Assembly: GCA_021298815.1 (NCBI GenBank)
Contig: JAJTHE010000008.1
Span: forward strand, 16,105-80,104
DNA: 64,000 bases
Source: Betaproteobacteria bacterium
Lineage (GTDB): Bacteria; Pseudomonadota; Gammaproteobacteria; Burkholderiales; CAIKXV01
Direction of reading: 5' to 3'
Positions 1 to 9,505 of the stretch are shown piece by piece. A model generated the notes under the pieces. That model worked only from the letters and a program-made list of their open reading frames with translations, was not told the DNA's origin and ran no database searches. A program made the translations under genes and the position numbers. Position 1 is the stretch's first letter; every line of letters begins with the position of its first letter.

Positions 1-91
1 CCACGGGCGCCGGGATGGTCGCGCACCTTGCATTTTCCGTCGCCGGTGCCAGGGTCGAACGATACCTTTCGACCTGTCCCGGAGATCTTCG

Positions 92-808
92 ATGCTGAAC
101 GCTTCCCTGCCGTTCCTGTCACGTTGCGCAGCACTCGGGGTGGCTGCATGCCTGGCCGCGCCGGTCGCGCAGGCCGCCACGATCTCCAGCACCTTCGATA
201 CCGGGACCGAGGGCTGGCTGACCAGCGAGTTCCTGATCAACTCCCCAACCACCGGCCTGCCGACCCAGGCCGCCACCGGCGGCAACCCGGGCGGTCGCCT
301 GGTCACCTCCGACGTGTTCAGCTGGCATGCCTTCGTCGCCGGCCCGCAGTTCACTGGCGACAAGAGCGCGTTCTACGGCGGCATGCTGTCGTTCGACCTG
401 CGCACGAACTTCACCACCGGTGCGTCGCCGAACTACCCGGTGGTGATCCTGTACGGCACCAACGGCCAGTCGGTGCAGGGCCGCGGGGTCTATCCCGGGT
501 CCGGCGCCGGTTACGTCAACTTCGCGTTCTCGCTGGACGAGTCTGCCTGGCAGACGCATGTGTCGGGCACGGCTTCCGTCGGCGTCGCGCCGACCCAGGG
601 AGCCTTCCAGGCGATCCTCGGAAGCCTTTCCAGCATCCGGATCAACGCCGACTACTACAGCGGCGACGACAGCTACGACCTCGACAACTTCACCATGACC
701 TCGCCCGGCGGCACGACGGTGGTGCCGGTGCCGGGTGCGCTGGTGCTGCTCGGCTCCGGCCTCGGCCTGCTCGGCTTCGTCGGACGGGCGCGCCGCAGCA
801 AGGCCTGA
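92..808 (+). CDS. PEP-CTERM/VPLPA-type sorting-signal exported protein
   Basis: N-terminal signal peptide (MLNASLPFLSRCAALGVAACLAAPVAQA) and C-terminal VPVPGALVLLGSGLGLLGFVGRARRSKA (motif + TM + basic tail) typical of exosortase substrates. Confidence 0.85.
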   Translation: MLNASLPFLSRCAALGVAACLAAPVAQAATISSTFDTGTEGWLTSEFLINSPTTGLPTQAATGGNPGGRLVTSDVFSWHAFVAGPQFTGDKSAFYGGMLSFDLRTNFTTGASPNYPVVILYGTNGQSVQGRGVYPGSGAGYVNFAFSLDESAWQTHVSGTASVGVAPTQGAFQAILGSLSSIRINADYYSGDDSYDLDNFTMTSPGGTTVVPVPGALVLLGSGLGLLGFVGRARRSKA

Positions 809-960
809 TCCCGGGCAGGACCAAGCAGGTGCGGACAGCGCGTCCGCACCTGCGAATCGCCAGGGGGTTCCCCTCCCGCCCGCGCCGGTGCATGATCGGC
901 GCGACCCAAGAAGACGCGTCGCATGGATCGACGCGTCCCGGGCCTACCGGAGGAGTTCCC

Positions 961-1956
961 ATGCTGCCGTGCATGCCACACGCTTCGCGTGTCCTGATCT
1001 CGTTGGCCCTGCTCGCGGTGTCGGCCACGCCCGCCACTTGCGCCATGGCCCAGCAGGACTACCCCAACCGTCCGATCCGGGTGATCGTCAGTTCGGCGGC
1101 CGGCGGCGGATCCGACTTCATCGTCCGGCCCGTGGTGGCGAAGATGGGCGAGAGCATGGGCCAGACCTTCGTGGTCGACAACCGGGCAGGGGCGTCCGGG
1201 ATCATCGCGATGGAAATGGTTGCGAAGGCGGCCCCCGACGGCTACACGCTGCTGCTCGGCACCATCGGCAACTTCGCGTCCAACACGGCGTTGCATGCGA
1301 AGCTGCCGTTCGATCCGATCCGCGACTTCCAGCCGCTGTCCAAGCTCGTCGACTCGCCGTTCCTGCTGTCGGTGCATCCGTCGGTGCCGGCGACCAACCT
1401 GAAGGAGTTCATCGCCTGGGCGCGTGCCAACCCGGGCAAGGTCACCTTCTCCTCGTTCGGCATCGGCAGCTATCCGCACCTGCTCGGCGAATACTTCAAC
1501 CAGCGCACCGGCGTGAAGATGCTGCACGTGCCGTACAAGGGCAGTGCACCCGCGATCGCCGACCAGATCGCCGGCCATGTGCAGGTCGGGTTCGACTCGA
1601 CCCAGTCGCAGGGCGCGCACATCCGGGCCAAGCGCCTGCGCGCGCTCGCCATCGGCACGCCGTCGCGGGTGGCGAGCCTGCCCGACGTGCCCACCTTCGC
1701 CGAGGCCGGGCTGCCCGACTTCGAGACGCTCGCCTGGTTCGGCCTGTTCGCCCCGGCAAAGACGCCGATGCCGATCGTGCGCCGGCTGCATGGCGAGATC
1801 GTCAAGGCGCTCGCGCAGCCGGACGTGCGCGAACGGCTGGAAGCCCTGGGCGCGATCCCGGTCGGCAACACGCCCGAGGAATTCGCGGCGCAGATCAAGG
1901 CGACGATCGACGTGCAGGTGAAGGTCGCGCGCGCGGCGAACATCCGCGCCGAGTGA
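961..1956 (+). CDS. Bug/TctC family tripartite tricarboxylate transporter substrate-binding protein
   Basis: YPNRPIRVIVSSAAGGGSD, VDNRAGASG, APDGYTLLLG, HVPYKGSAPAIAD motifs; signal peptide. Confidence 0.93.
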   Translation: MLPCMPHASRVLISLALLAVSATPATCAMAQQDYPNRPIRVIVSSAAGGGSDFIVRPVVAKMGESMGQTFVVDNRAGASGIIAMEMVAKAAPDGYTLLLGTIGNFASNTALHAKLPFDPIRDFQPLSKLVDSPFLLSVHPSVPATNLKEFIAWARANPGKVTFSSFGIGSYPHLLGEYFNQRTGVKMLHVPYKGSAPAIADQIAGHVQVGFDSTQSQGAHIRAKRLRALAIGTPSRVASLPDVPTFAEAGLPDFETLAWFGLFAPAKTPMPIVRRLHGEIVKALAQPDVRERLEALGAIPVGNTPEEFAAQIKATIDVQVKVARAANIRAE

Positions 1957-1963
1957 GGGTGGC

Positions 1964-3526
1964 CTAGCGCCCCTTCAGCGACGGCGCGCGCTCGCCCGGC
2001 CGGATCAGTGCGATCTCGTCGCGCAGGCTCTCGAAGGCGGGCTTGTGCGGTGCCTCGACGCGCCGCAGGATGTCGAAGTACTGGCGCACGTTCTCGGTGA
2101 GGATCACCGCTTCGCCGCCGCGCGCATAGCCGAACCGGGTGACCGCCGAATGCTCGGGCCGCATCAGCAGCGGCAGTACCTGCTTCATGTTGACCCAGAC
2201 GTTGGGGTCCAGGTTCAGCGACCGTGCGATGGCGCGTGCATCCTCGAGGTGGCCGAAGCCGATGTTGTAGGCGGCCAGCGCGATCCAGGTGCGGTCCGGC
2301 TCCGGCGCACGCTGCAGCAGGTCGCGCAGCATCGCGAAGTAGCGCGCCCCGCCGAGGATGTTCTCGCGCGGGTCGAGCAGGTTCTTCACGCCCATCTGCG
2401 CCGCGGTGTCGTCCTGCATCATCATCAGGCCGCGCACGCCGGTCGGCGAGACCGCGTTCGGATCCCAGTGCGATTCCTGGAAGCCGAGCGCCGCGATCAG
2501 CCGCCAGTCGATGCCGGTCAGGTCCTGCGCGTCCTGGAAGTGCTTGCGGTAGAGCGGCAGCACGGTGCGCACCCGGCTCATGAAGTGCGCGATGTCCGCA
2601 TCGGTCAGCCGCTGCAGGTGGCCGTAGTAGCGGTCGATCAGCCGGTTCAGCGTCGCGTCGCGGCGGATGCGTCCGAAGAACGCATCGAGCTTCTTCACCA
2701 GCACCGGGTCGGCATTCTTCGGCAGGGCCCAGGCCAGCTTGCGCGGCTGGCCGAGCGCGAACGCGGTGGCGATGGTCGGATGGAAGTTGCGCGCGACGTC
2801 GACCGCATGCGACTCGGCCACCGCGTAGTCGGCGAGGCCACCCGCGACCCGCCCGGCGATGTCCTCGGCATCGCGCGCGACGACCTCGTTCCATGCGAGC
2901 TTCGGCAGCTTCTCCTGGATGCGCTGCAGCTCCGGGATGGCGGGCGAGCCCGCGAGCACGTCCACGCGCTTGCCGACCAGGTCGTTCAGGCTGCGCGGAC
3001 GCTGAACGTCGGTGTCATAGATGACTTCCAGCGACACGTCCTGGTAGCTGGGCCCGAAGGTGAACTGCTTCGACGCTTCCGGCGTGACGATCAGCCCTGC
3101 GGCGGCGATGTGGCCTTCGCCGCGGGCGAGCGCCGGCAGCACGGCGGCAAAGCTCGGCAGCGCGATGAAGCGCACCTTGTAGCCGGCCTCGGCCGCGAAG
3201 CGCGAGACGAGCTCGTACTCGAGCCCGGTATGGCGGCCTTCGCTGTCCTGGTAGAAGGTGGTGGCACTCTGGTGGGTGAGCACGACCAGCTCGCCGCCAT
3301 CCACCAGCGGGGGCACCACTTCGGCGGCCGGGTCCGCCTTGCCGCATGCAGCCAGCGCCGCGACGAGCAGCAGCGGCGAGGCCCTGCGCAGCTGCGCCTG
3401 CAGGCGCAGGGGCAGTTGCAGTGAACGCACGCGGCAGGCGAGTGCCTCCCACACCAGCAACCGCAGCGACGGCACGACCAGGCAAGGCAACAGCAGAGAC
3501 AGAAGCAGAGTCAGCGACAGAGGCAT
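1964..3526 (-). CDS. mltF: Membrane-bound lytic murein transglycosylase F-like (SBP_bac_3 + SLT domains)
   Basis: Periplasmic binding domain followed by lytic transglycosylase motif ALGFQESHWDPNAVSPTGVRGLMMM; start chosen at MPLSLTLL. Confidence 0.88.
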   Translation of the reverse strand: MPLSLTLLLSLLLPCLVVPSLRLLVWEALACRVRSLQLPLRLQAQLRRASPLLLVAALAACGKADPAAEVVPPLVDGGELVVLTHQSATTFYQDSEGRHTGLEYELVSRFAAEAGYKVRFIALPSFAAVLPALARGEGHIAAAGLIVTPEASKQFTFGPSYQDVSLEVIYDTDVQRPRSLNDLVGKRVDVLAGSPAIPELQRIQEKLPKLAWNEVVARDAEDIAGRVAGGLADYAVAESHAVDVARNFHPTIATAFALGQPRKLAWALPKNADPVLVKKLDAFFGRIRRDATLNRLIDRYYGHLQRLTDADIAHFMSRVRTVLPLYRKHFQDAQDLTGIDWRLIAALGFQESHWDPNAVSPTGVRGLMMMQDDTAAQMGVKNLLDPRENILGGARYFAMLRDLLQRAPEPDRTWIALAAYNIGFGHLEDARAIARSLNLDPNVWVNMKQVLPLLMRPEHSAVTRFGYARGGEAVILTENVRQYFDILRRVEAPHKPAFESLRDEIALIRPGERAPSLKGR

Positions 3527-3673
3527 CGGCTTTCCCTGATGTCCGACGGGCCGCGATTGTGCCACGGTACCCGCGCAGCGGTTGCGGGTTAAGTCACGCT
3601 GTCGATGACCGATTCGACACACCCTTCCGGGGTGCTGGCACGAATCCCGGATGCGTGTAAAATCCGCCGTCTC

Positions 3674-3765
<92 letters not shown>

Positions 3766-3831
3766 CGATTCTTGCGGCCATCAAGTGTTTCCTTTGGCAC
3801 CGGTGACCTGAAACGGTCCTGCAGACGGGCA

Positions 3832-4161
3832 TCACGCCACTGTCGTTCCCTGAAGCTTCAGGACCTTGACGCCGGACAGCGCCTTGCTGGCCCTCGCCGC
3901 CGCCCGTGCCTGCCACAGGTCGTAGGCAGCCTGCTGAGCCAGCCACACTTCGGCAGTTCCGCCGTGGTCGCGCCCCAACCATCGCTCTATGCGCAGTGCC
4001 ATGGCAGGGCTGATTGCAGCCCGCCCATTGAGCACCTTGGACAAGGTGGTCCGGTCGACGCCCAACTGGGCGGCAGCTTCACCGACCTGGAGATTCAGGG
4101 CCGGAAGGATGTCGTCCTTCAGGGTGAGGCCGGGGTGGGGGGGGTTGAACATGGAACTCAT
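3832..4161 (-). CDS. higA: HigA family antitoxin (XRE-type HTH)
   Basis: PPHPGLTLKDDILPALNLQVGEAAAQLGVDRTTLSKVLNGRAAISPAMALRIERWLG, typical HigA; directly downstream of higB. Confidence 0.9.
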   Translation of the reverse strand: MSSMFNPPHPGLTLKDDILPALNLQVGEAAAQLGVDRTTLSKVLNGRAAISPAMALRIERWLGRDHGGTAEVWLAQQAAYDLWQARAAARASKALSGVKVLKLQGTTVA

Positions 4162-4168
4162 GGTCACC

Positions 4169-4447
4169 TCAGTGGTAGTCCTGATAGTCCACCAGGATGG
4201 CGTCGCCGTTCTCGAACGCAAAAGTCAGGCGCCAGTTTCCATTGACGCTGACCGACCAGTGTCCGGACAAGCTGCCCTTCAAGGGGTGCCAGCCCCAGCC
4301 GGGACGGTTCATGTCTTCGGGGCGCGCCGCTGCATCCAGCGCAGACAGTTGCCGGGCCAGGCGCGGAGCGTGTGTGGCCTGGATCCCGGCGCGTGAGCCA
4401 GACTGGAAGAACCGCTCGACGCTCTTGTGCCTGAAGCTCCGGATCAT
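4169..4447 (-). CDS. higB: HigB/RelE family toxin
   Basis: MIRSFRHKSVERFFQSG...LDAAARPEDMNRPGWGWHPLKGSLSGHWSVSVNGNWRLTFAFENGDAILVDYQDYH is characteristic of HigB. Confidence 0.92.
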   Translation of the reverse strand: MIRSFRHKSVERFFQSGSRAGIQATHAPRLARQLSALDAAARPEDMNRPGWGWHPLKGSLSGHWSVSVNGNWRLTFAFENGDAILVDYQDYH

Positions 4448-4657
4448 CAGGCAGTGTAGCGCGTGACGCCACGCGCCGCAAGTGAAGCACCGCTGGAGGC
4501 GCGGGTCGTCGATGATGCTGATGCCCGCATCGAGCGTGGCCAGGTGCGCGAAGTGGTCCACTTACGCATGCAGCAGGACGGCCGCCTGCTGCACGATGGC
4601 TGCGCGCTCGCCAGCGTCCGGTCCAGCTCACTTTCTCGCAATGGGGCCCGGTCGACG

Positions 4658-4694
4658 AAGGTTCAACAGAATTGATCGGACACGGCTGAACCTT
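4658..4694. promoter_or_regulatory. 8-bp inverted repeat AAGGTTCA-N21-TGAACCTT upstream of the DCC-COQ7 gene
   Basis: Perfect arms at 4658-4665 and 4687-4694. Confidence 0.35.
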
Positions 4695-4747
4695 GGGGGG
4701 GGCGATAATTCTTGCCTGGCGCCTGTCCGCCGTATCGAGGCGAATTC

Positions 4748-5722
4748 GTGAACCCGCTGTCCTCCCATCCACGCGCGACACCGGCTCCGCTTCAGCCGGA
4801 GCCGTCCGCGTCCGGCAAGTCCTGCGTGTACTACGACGGCGGTTGCACGCTGTGCCGTGCGGAAATCGCCACCTACCAGCGAGCCGAAGGCGGTGACACC
4901 CTGCGCTGGGTCGACGCGCACGGCTGCGTGCCCGACGAACTCGGGGAGGGCCTCGATCGGCCGGCGGCGCTCGCCCGGCTGCATGTGCGCCGCGCCGATG
5001 GCGTGCTGTTGCAGGGGGCCGCGGCCTTCGTCGAGATCTGGGCCAACCTTCCGCGCTGGCGCTGGCTGGCAAGGCTGGCCCGTGTTCCGGGCGCGCTGCC
5101 GCTGATGGATGTGGGCTACACGGCATTCCTGCGCGTGCGCCCGTTGTGGCGGCCTGCGTCCGTATCGTCGGATGCGCGTCCGCGCGAACTGCTGCGTGAA
5201 CTGCGTACCGACCATGCAGGCGAGACCGGTGCGGTCATGATCTACCGTGGCGTGCTCGCCGTCACGCGCGATCCGGTGCTGCGCGAATTCGCCCAGCACC
5301 ACCTTGAGACGGAGCGCCGCCACCTGGCGCTCGTGGAGCAGGTCGTGCCGCCGCGCTGGCGCAGCCGGCTGCTGCCGATCTGGCGCGTGTCCGGCTGGAT
5401 GACGGGCGCACTGCCGGCGCTGTTCGGCCCGCGCGTGGTGTACGCCACGATCCAGGCGGTCGAGACTTTCGTCGACCGCCACTACGCGGCACAGGTGCCG
5501 CTGATCGATGCGCTGCTGCGACGGCCGGCAACGGCGGGCGCTACCTTGCCCGACCTGCCGGCCCTGCGCGCGATGCTCGAACAGTGCCGGCTGGACGAGG
5601 TGTCGCACCGCGACGACGCGGCTTCGCGCTGGGACGGCCGCGGTGGCTGGCTGCTGTCGGCGTGGCAACAGCTCGTCGGCCGGGGTTCCGAGATCGCGGT
5701 GAGGTTCTGCCGGTACATCTGA
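4748..5722 (+). CDS. Fusion: DCC-family thiol-disulfide oxidoreductase (DUF393) + COQ7-like demethoxyubiquinone hydroxylase
   Basis: N-terminal CVYYDGGCTLCRAEI (DCC); C-terminal RTDHAGETGAV, LETERRHLALVE, VETFVDRHY, LDEVSH diiron ligand motifs. GTG start or upstream ATG at 4712. Confidence 0.85.
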   Translation: MNPLSSHPRATPAPLQPEPSASGKSCVYYDGGCTLCRAEIATYQRAEGGDTLRWVDAHGCVPDELGEGLDRPAALARLHVRRADGVLLQGAAAFVEIWANLPRWRWLARLARVPGALPLMDVGYTAFLRVRPLWRPASVSSDARPRELLRELRTDHAGETGAVMIYRGVLAVTRDPVLREFAQHHLETERRHLALVEQVVPPRWRSRLLPIWRVSGWMTGALPALFGPRVVYATIQAVETFVDRHYAAQVPLIDALLRRPATAGATLPDLPALRAMLEQCRLDEVSHRDDAASRWDGRGGWLLSAWQQLVGRGSEIAVRFCRYI

Positions 5723-5746
5723 ACGAACCAATCGGAGGCACGACGG

Positions 5747-6160
5747 ATGTTCGAGGCTGTTCTCCATGGCGCCGCGCTGCTGGCGACCGCATTTCTGTTC
5801 GGCGGCATGCTCCTGTTCGCGGCCGGCTTCGCCGCCTTCCTGTTCAAGGCGCTGCCGGTCGACGAGGCGCGCGCGCTGATCCGCAAGGCATTCCCGCCGT
5901 TCTACGTGTTCGTGATTGCAACGGCCGCGGTCGCTGCCGCGCTTGCGGCTCCGGGCGACCTGCTCAGCGCGGCAGTACTTTCGTTGATTGCGCTGACCAC
6001 CGTGCCTGCCCGGCAGGTGCTGATGCCCGCGATCAACGACGCAACCGATCGTGGAGAGCGGCAGCGATTCATGCGCCTGCACGGGCTGTCGGTGGTGATC
6101 ACACTGCTGCACATCGTGGCCGCGGCCGCGGCCGCGGTCGTGGTCTGGCTGGCTCGCTGA
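5747..6160 (+). CDS. DUF4149-like small membrane protein
   Basis: 137 aa with about 4 TM helices; RQVLMPAINDATD...RFMRLHGLSVVI pattern. Confidence 0.6.
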   Translation: MFEAVLHGAALLATAFLFGGMLLFAAGFAAFLFKALPVDEARALIRKAFPPFYVFVIATAAVAAALAAPGDLLSAAVLSLIALTTVPARQVLMPAINDATDRGERQRFMRLHGLSVVITLLHIVAAAAAAVVVWLAR

Positions 6161-6193
6161 GGGCCGCGCGGCACGATTGACCCCGGGTTCGAC

Positions 6194-6541
6194 ATGGCGG
6201 GACGGATCAAGCGAAAGCAGGCGCAGGCAGCAGGGGTGCCACGGCTGTTCAGTGCCACGATCCGGTGCCCGCTCTGCGAGCGGGCGATCCCTCCGGCGCA
6301 GCGGGATGCACACCACCTGGTGCCGAAGTCGCGCGGTGGCAGGCAGACGGTCGTGCTGCACCGGATCTGCCATCGGCAGGTGCATGCACTGTTCAGCGAA
6401 GCCGAACTCGAGCGCGACTATCCGACTATCGACGCGCTGCGCAGCCACCCTCGGATGGCGCTGTTCATCAACTGGCTACGGCCGAAGCCCGACGACTTCT
6501 TCGAGCGCACGCGCGCGAGCCTCCGCCTGAGACGCCGGTGA
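6194..6541 (+). CDS. HNH endonuclease-like protein
   Basis: CPLCERAIP...DAHHLVPKSRGG...VLHRICHRQVHALFS HNH and Cys motifs. Confidence 0.8.
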   Translation: MAGRIKRKQAQAAGVPRLFSATIRCPLCERAIPPAQRDAHHLVPKSRGGRQTVVLHRICHRQVHALFSEAELERDYPTIDALRSHPRMALFINWLRPKPDDFFERTRASLRLRRR

Positions 6542-6627
6542 ACAGGCAGGCGCTCAGGACACGCTCGGTGTCACCTGGCTTTCCGTGGACCGGGCGCCGG
6601 GTTATCTTCTGGTTTTCCGGAGGCGAC

Positions 6628-7596
6628 ATGACGAAGGTTCTTTTCCTTGCGGCGAGCTGTTTCTCCATCCTGGTCCCGGGCCTCGCAGCGGCGCAGGAGT
6701 ATCCCGCGCGTCCGATCCGGGTCGCGATCCCTTTTCCGCCGGGCGGCACTTCGGACATCCTGACCCGCGTCATCGGCCAGAAGCTGTCCACGTCGATGGG
6801 CCAGCCGCTCGTGATCGACAACCGGCCGGGCGCAGGCGGGGTGATCGCGACCGACATCGTCGCCAAGGCGAATCCGGATGGCTACACGCTTTACATGGCG
6901 TTCGTCAGCCATGCGATCAACCCGTACGTCTACGCGAAGCTGCCCTACGACACCGAACGCGACTTCACGCCGATCGCGATGTTCGCGGTGTCCCCGAACG
7001 TCGTGGTGGTCACGCCGTCGCTGCCGATCAAGTCGATCAAGGACATGATCGCTTTCGCCAGGGCGAAGCCCGGGCAGTTCAACTATGCGTCGTCCGGGAC
7101 CGGCACCAACTCGCATCTTTCGGCGGAGATGATCGGCGCGATGGCCGGCATCAAGATGAGCCACGTGCCGTACAAGGGCGGGCCGCAGGCCAATGCCGAT
7201 GTCGCGAGCGGTGCGGTGCAGATGCACATCCCGTCGATGCCGGTGACCATGCCGCTGATCAGCACCGGCCGCCTGCGCGCGATCGCGGTGACCAGCCTCA
7301 AGCGCTCGCCGGTGCTGCCCGACGTGCCGACGGTGGCCGAGACGCTGCCCGGCTACGAATCGCTGGCCTGGTACGGGTTCATCGGCCCGAGGGGCATGCC
7401 GGCGGCGGTCGTCGCGCGGCTCGATGGCGAGGTCCAGAAGGCGTTGGCGCAGCCCGACCTGATCGAGTCGTTCTCGAAGCAGGGCGCCGATCCGGTGCAC
7501 ATGGGGCCGAAGGCGTTCGCCGGCTTCATCCGCGAAGAGCTCAAGCGCTGGAGCATGGCGGTGAAGGCTGCCGGCCTGCAACCCGGGAATCTGTAA
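6628..7596 (+). CDS. Bug/TctC family substrate-binding protein
   Basis: YPARPIRVAIPFPPGGTSDILTR, NPDGYTLYM, HVPYKGGPQANAD. Confidence 0.93.
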   Translation: MTKVLFLAASCFSILVPGLAAAQEYPARPIRVAIPFPPGGTSDILTRVIGQKLSTSMGQPLVIDNRPGAGGVIATDIVAKANPDGYTLYMAFVSHAINPYVYAKLPYDTERDFTPIAMFAVSPNVVVVTPSLPIKSIKDMIAFARAKPGQFNYASSGTGTNSHLSAEMIGAMAGIKMSHVPYKGGPQANADVASGAVQMHIPSMPVTMPLISTGRLRAIAVTSLKRSPVLPDVPTVAETLPGYESLAWYGFIGPRGMPAAVVARLDGEVQKALAQPDLIESFSKQGADPVHMGPKAFAGFIREELKRWSMAVKAAGLQPGNL

Positions 7597-7651
7597 GGCG
7601 CCGGGTCCGGCGCTGTCCATCAGGCCGCGCTTCAGGGTGGCCGCTTCCTTA

Positions 7652-7699
7652 GCTTGGATCAGGACCCGGAGCAGCGCCCGGATCGACGCCCGGATCAGA
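7652..7699. repeat. 12-bp tandem repeat, 4 degenerate copies (consensus GCCCGGATCAGC)
   Basis: GCTTGGATCAGG/ACCCGGAGCAGC/GCCCGGATCGAC/GCCCGGATCAGA. Confidence 0.6.
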
Positions 7700-8669
7700 G
7701 CCACCCCGCGCGCCTGAAGCGGCGGTACAGGTAGATGCATGTGCCCCCGATCAGCGCCAGGGCGGCGGCATAGCCGTACTTCCACTGCAGCTCCGGCATG
7801 TGCTCGAAGTTCATGCCCCAGATCCCGGCGAACGCGGTGCATACCGCGAAGATCGCAGCCCAGGCTGCCAGCCGCTTGGTCACTTCCGATTCCTCGATGT
7901 TGACCATCGACAAGTTGACCTGGATCGCAGTCCCGATCATGTCGCGGATCGAGTCGATCGAGGCCTGGATGCGGGTGAGGTGGTCGATGACGTCGCGGAA
8001 GTACTCCTGCACGCCGGCGCAGACCTCGGGCACGCGCCCGCCGTGCAGCTTGGAGGCGGCGTCCAGCAGCGGCGCGACCGCGTGCCTGAGCACCATCACC
8101 CGCTGCTTCAACTGGTAGAGGTTGCGGATGCTGGACAGCGCCGCGCCCTTGGTGAAGATGCGCTCCTCGATGTCCTCGATCTCGGTTTCCAGGGCATCGA
8201 GGATCGGGAAGTAGCGGTCGACCACGGCGTCCATCAGCGCGTAGAGCACGAAGCCCGGGCCCATGCGCAGCAGTTCCGGCTCGCGCTCGCAGCGCTTGCG
8301 CACGCCCAGGAAGCCGAGCTTGCTGTGGCTGCGCACCGACAGCACGTAGTTCGGGCCGACGAACACGTCCACCTCGCCCACCGACAACCCCTTGTCGCTG
8401 TCGCCGTCGGGCTCGATCAGGTGCAGCACGGCGAACAGCGATTCGCCGTACTCCTCGATCTTCGGCCGCTGGTGGCCATGGCGCGCATCCTCGACGGCGA
8501 GTTCGTGCAGCGAGAACTCGCGCTGCATCTCGTCGAGCTCCGCCGGCGTGGCGTCCTGCAGCGCCACCCAGACGAAGCAGTCGGGCCGGGCCAGCCATTC
8601 GCTGATCTGCGACACCGGGATGTCCGACAGCCGGGTACCGTCCCGGTAGACGACGCAGTTGATCAGCAT
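7695..8669 (-). CDS. corA: CorA family magnesium/cobalt transporter
   Basis: C-terminal GMNFEHMPELQWKYGYAAALALIG, two TMs; long cytosolic N-terminal domain. Confidence 0.92.
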   Translation of the reverse strand: MLINCVVYRDGTRLSDIPVSQISEWLARPDCFVWVALQDATPAELDEMQREFSLHELAVEDARHGHQRPKIEEYGESLFAVLHLIEPDGDSDKGLSVGEVDVFVGPNYVLSVRSHSKLGFLGVRKRCEREPELLRMGPGFVLYALMDAVVDRYFPILDALETEIEDIEERIFTKGAALSSIRNLYQLKQRVMVLRHAVAPLLDAASKLHGGRVPEVCAGVQEYFRDVIDHLTRIQASIDSIRDMIGTAIQVNLSMVNIEESEVTKRLAAWAAIFAVCTAFAGIWGMNFEHMPELQWKYGYAAALALIGGTCIYLYRRFRRAGWL

Positions 8670-8673
8670 GCGT

Positions 8674-8997
8674 TCAGACCACGCCCCAGGTGACCGGCTC
8701 CCCGGCGGCGCGCGCCTGGACGAGCAGTTCCAGGAAAGGCAGCGCGCGCTGGCGCAGGGGAACCGCCGCGCCTGCGTCGTCGTCGTCGTCGTCCGCCGGC
8801 GCCGGTGCGTCCATGCGTGGCGCAGGCTCGCGCACCACGATGGCTGCCTCGAGCGCGGCGATCGCCGCCGGCAGGTCTTCCGGTGCGAGGGCGCCGCGCT
8901 CGGCGGGCGTGCGGCCGATCAGCCGCAGGATGTCATCGCCGTTCGCGCGCAGCATCGTCACGCTTGCCGCGGATCTGGACTTGAAGGTGTAGGCCAT
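8674..8997 (-). CDS. DUF1840-like protein
   Basis: MAYTFKSRSAASVTMLRANGDDILRLIGRTP...; Asp tract encoded by GTC/GAC repeat. Confidence 0.65.
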   Translation of the reverse strand: MAYTFKSRSAASVTMLRANGDDILRLIGRTPAERGALAPEDLPAAIAALEAAIVVREPAPRMDAPAPADDDDDDAGAAVPLRQRALPFLELLVQARAAGEPVTWGVV

Positions 8998-9036
8998 GGG
9001 GTCTGTTTCCAATCTGCGACGGTCGGGCGCGGGGCT

Positions 9037-9460
9037 TCACTTGCGGCGCGGCAGCGCCGCCACGTCGCCATCATGGACCGGCCAGCACAGCCAGTTCGCG
9101 TTGTCCTTGGGCAAGGGGCCCTGATGGCCGACGCTGAACACGACCGCGGAGGCGAAAGTGTCGCCGAAATCGGGCGACGTCTGCGACCAGATCGGTACGG
9201 TTGCGTGTTGCCATCCGCCATGACCCTGTATCACGAGGCCGCCTACCCAGGCCATGGCATCCGTCCAGCCGCATGCCGCCGCGTGGCGTGGTGCCCGGGG
9301 GCTTCGACGTGCGCGCGAAGTTCGCCTCCTTGAGCCAGGTGATCCCGAGCGCCGGGTCGTAGAGCAGGCCGTCGCCCCGATCGACCAGGGTGGGGCGCGG
9401 CCGTGCCGGTGCCGCCGTGGCAGCAGCGGCGGACTCGATGGCTTCAGGTGTTTCCGGCAC
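9037..9460 (-). pseudogene. Frameshifted DUF1566-like protein fragment
   Basis: GDGLLYDPALGITWLKEANFA in one frame continues as TDAMAWVGGLVIQGHGGWQ...VPIWSQTSPDFGDTFASAVVFSVG in another frame; junction near 9255. Confidence 0.65.
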
Positions 9461-9505
9461 GCGGATCTCCAGACAGGCGTTGGTCCGGGGGCGCGGGACA
9501 GTGGG

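Noticed and set aside
28-960. N-terminal extension of the Bug ORF starting at 28
   Set aside because: It is out-of-frame reading of the PEP-CTERM gene at 92-808; the true Bug start is ATG 961 with a signal peptide.
2045-3424. 459-aa plus-strand ORF opposite mltF
   Set aside because: Antisense shadow ORF; no recognisable motif, and MltF on the minus strand is convincing.
6117-6141. GGCCGC tandem repeat
   Set aside because: Encodes the Ala run AAAAAAA in the last TM of the DUF4149-like protein; ordinary GC-rich low complexity.
8775-8794. (GTC)n trinucleotide run
   Set aside because: Encodes an Asp tract within the DUF1840-like linker; common in high-GC genomes.
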